In this document: in pieces, positions 63,835 through 64,000 of the stretch
Layout: the number at the start of each line of letters is the position of its first letter
How positions within the stretch are numbered: the stretch's first letter is position 1
Source: Ctena decussata
Taxonomy: Eukaryota; Mollusca; Bivalvia; Lucinida; Lucinidae
Length of the DNA: 64,000 nucleotides
Direction of reading: 5' to 3'
Assembly (NCBI GenBank): GCA_963989385.1
Contig: OZ022503.1
Location: 67,988,123 to 68,052,122, forward strand
Position numbers and translations under genes: made by a program
The notes under the pieces: generated by a model
What the model saw: only the letters and a program-made list of their open reading frames with translations
What the model was told of the DNA's origin: nothing
The model's database searches: none

Positions 63835-64000
63835 TTAAGAATAACTTCCACTGCAGGCCCATATATAAAAGTTTGCTCCTTTATTACTCTGCACATGGAC
63901 AATTATTTGCGCTGTTATTTGCCCCAGGCATGTACCTATGTAATTACCGTTTACAGTGTAAAGATGGATGTTATCGGTCGCTGAACGTCGGAGCAGTAGG
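63835..64000 (+). repeat. Partial monomer M81 at right edge
   Basis: The first 166 bases of a further common-form monomer, from the anchor to GAGCAGTAGG. The array continues to the right. Confidence 0.97.

Larger units (their letters stand above)
1..64000. repeat. Tandem satellite array, 796-bp monomer, about 80 copies, all head-to-tail
   Basis: The anchor TTAAGAATAAC (TTAAGACTAAC in M58, TTAAGAAAAAC in M22) recurs at 101, 897, 1693 and so on through 63835, giving 80 intervals totalling 63734 bases. Most intervals are exactly 796. The exceptions are 795 (M7, M35, M37), 785 (M9), 797 (M23, M29, M78) and 809 (M46, M49, M51, M54, M55). All copies share one orientation. No stretch of the window falls outside the repeat, so no gene-free gap needs separate explanation. 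Length and homogeneity are those of a eukaryotic heterochromatic satellite; that placement is inference, since no centromere, telomere or chromosomal flank is visible. I do not recognise the monomer family. The edges of the array lie beyond both ends of the window. Confidence 0.98.

Noticed and set aside
1..64000. CRISPR array
   Set aside because: The repeated unit is 796 bases with no alternation of short repeats and unique spacers, and no cas genes are present.
1..64000. rDNA, 5S, snRNA or histone gene cluster
   Set aside because: No rRNA, snRNA or histone sequence is recognisable in the monomer on either strand.
1..64000. Mobile element or target site duplication embedded in the array
   Set aside because: Every position aligns to the monomer; the only insertions are 13 bp and 1 bp, and the 13-bp ones are duplications of adjacent sequence.

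Overview
The whole 64 kb window is one uninterrupted head-to-tail satellite DNA array with a monomer of 796 bp. Using the recurring TTAAGAATAAC as a phase anchor, I count 81 anchors (101 to 63835). They bound 80 complete monomers, called M1 to M80 here, plus a 100-base partial copy on the left and a 166-base partial copy (M81) on the right. Every copy lies in the same orientation. I saw no mobile element insertion, no inversion, no unique flank, no RNA gene and no convincing protein gene. Adjacent copies look nearly identical by eye, with typically zero to a few differences from the common form. One monomer counted by hand (101-896) has 316 G+C in 796 bases, about 40%, and CpG is not strikingly depleted.

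A homogeneous array of this length with a non-coding unit of this size fits eukaryotic constitutive heterochromatin (centromeric, pericentromeric or subtelomeric satellite). Nothing in the sequence identifies the species, and I do not recognise the monomer family. CENP-B box, telomere, rDNA, histone-cluster and CRISPR explanations were considered and rejected.

Layout by shared private variants: M1-M13 (101-10436) are the most heterogeneous and include M9, which lost an 11-base TATA-like segment. M14-M17 (10437-13620) are a duplicated dimer. M23-M28 and M29-M34 (17601-27154) are a tandemly duplicated hexamer offset by 4777 bp. M36-M42 (27950-33520) show a period of three monomers. M43-M46 form a short mosaic. 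M47-M59 (36718-47117) are a subfamily zone with a 13-bp tandem duplication at five monomer junctions and a linked three-site haplotype. M61-M65 and M66-M70 (47914-55873) are a pentamer pair offset by 3980 bp. M74-M77 (58262-61445) are an older relative of M60-M63, 14 monomers away. The array therefore has no single higher-order repeat. It looks like a patchwork of local unequal exchanges covering 2, 3, 5 and 6 monomers, with gene conversion mixing the markers.

Inside each monomer the notable elements are a TATATAAAAG motif 27 bases after the anchor, a CTGCAG site at offset 16, an 8-bp perfect inverted repeat with a 15-base loop at offsets 301-331, a palindrome-rich stretch around TGCATGCATG, and weak internal similarities suggesting the 796-bp unit arose from shorter repeats. 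A 64-codon minus-strand open frame recurs in most monomers. Stops and frameshifts in several copies and frequent amino-acid changes argue that it is not a gene.
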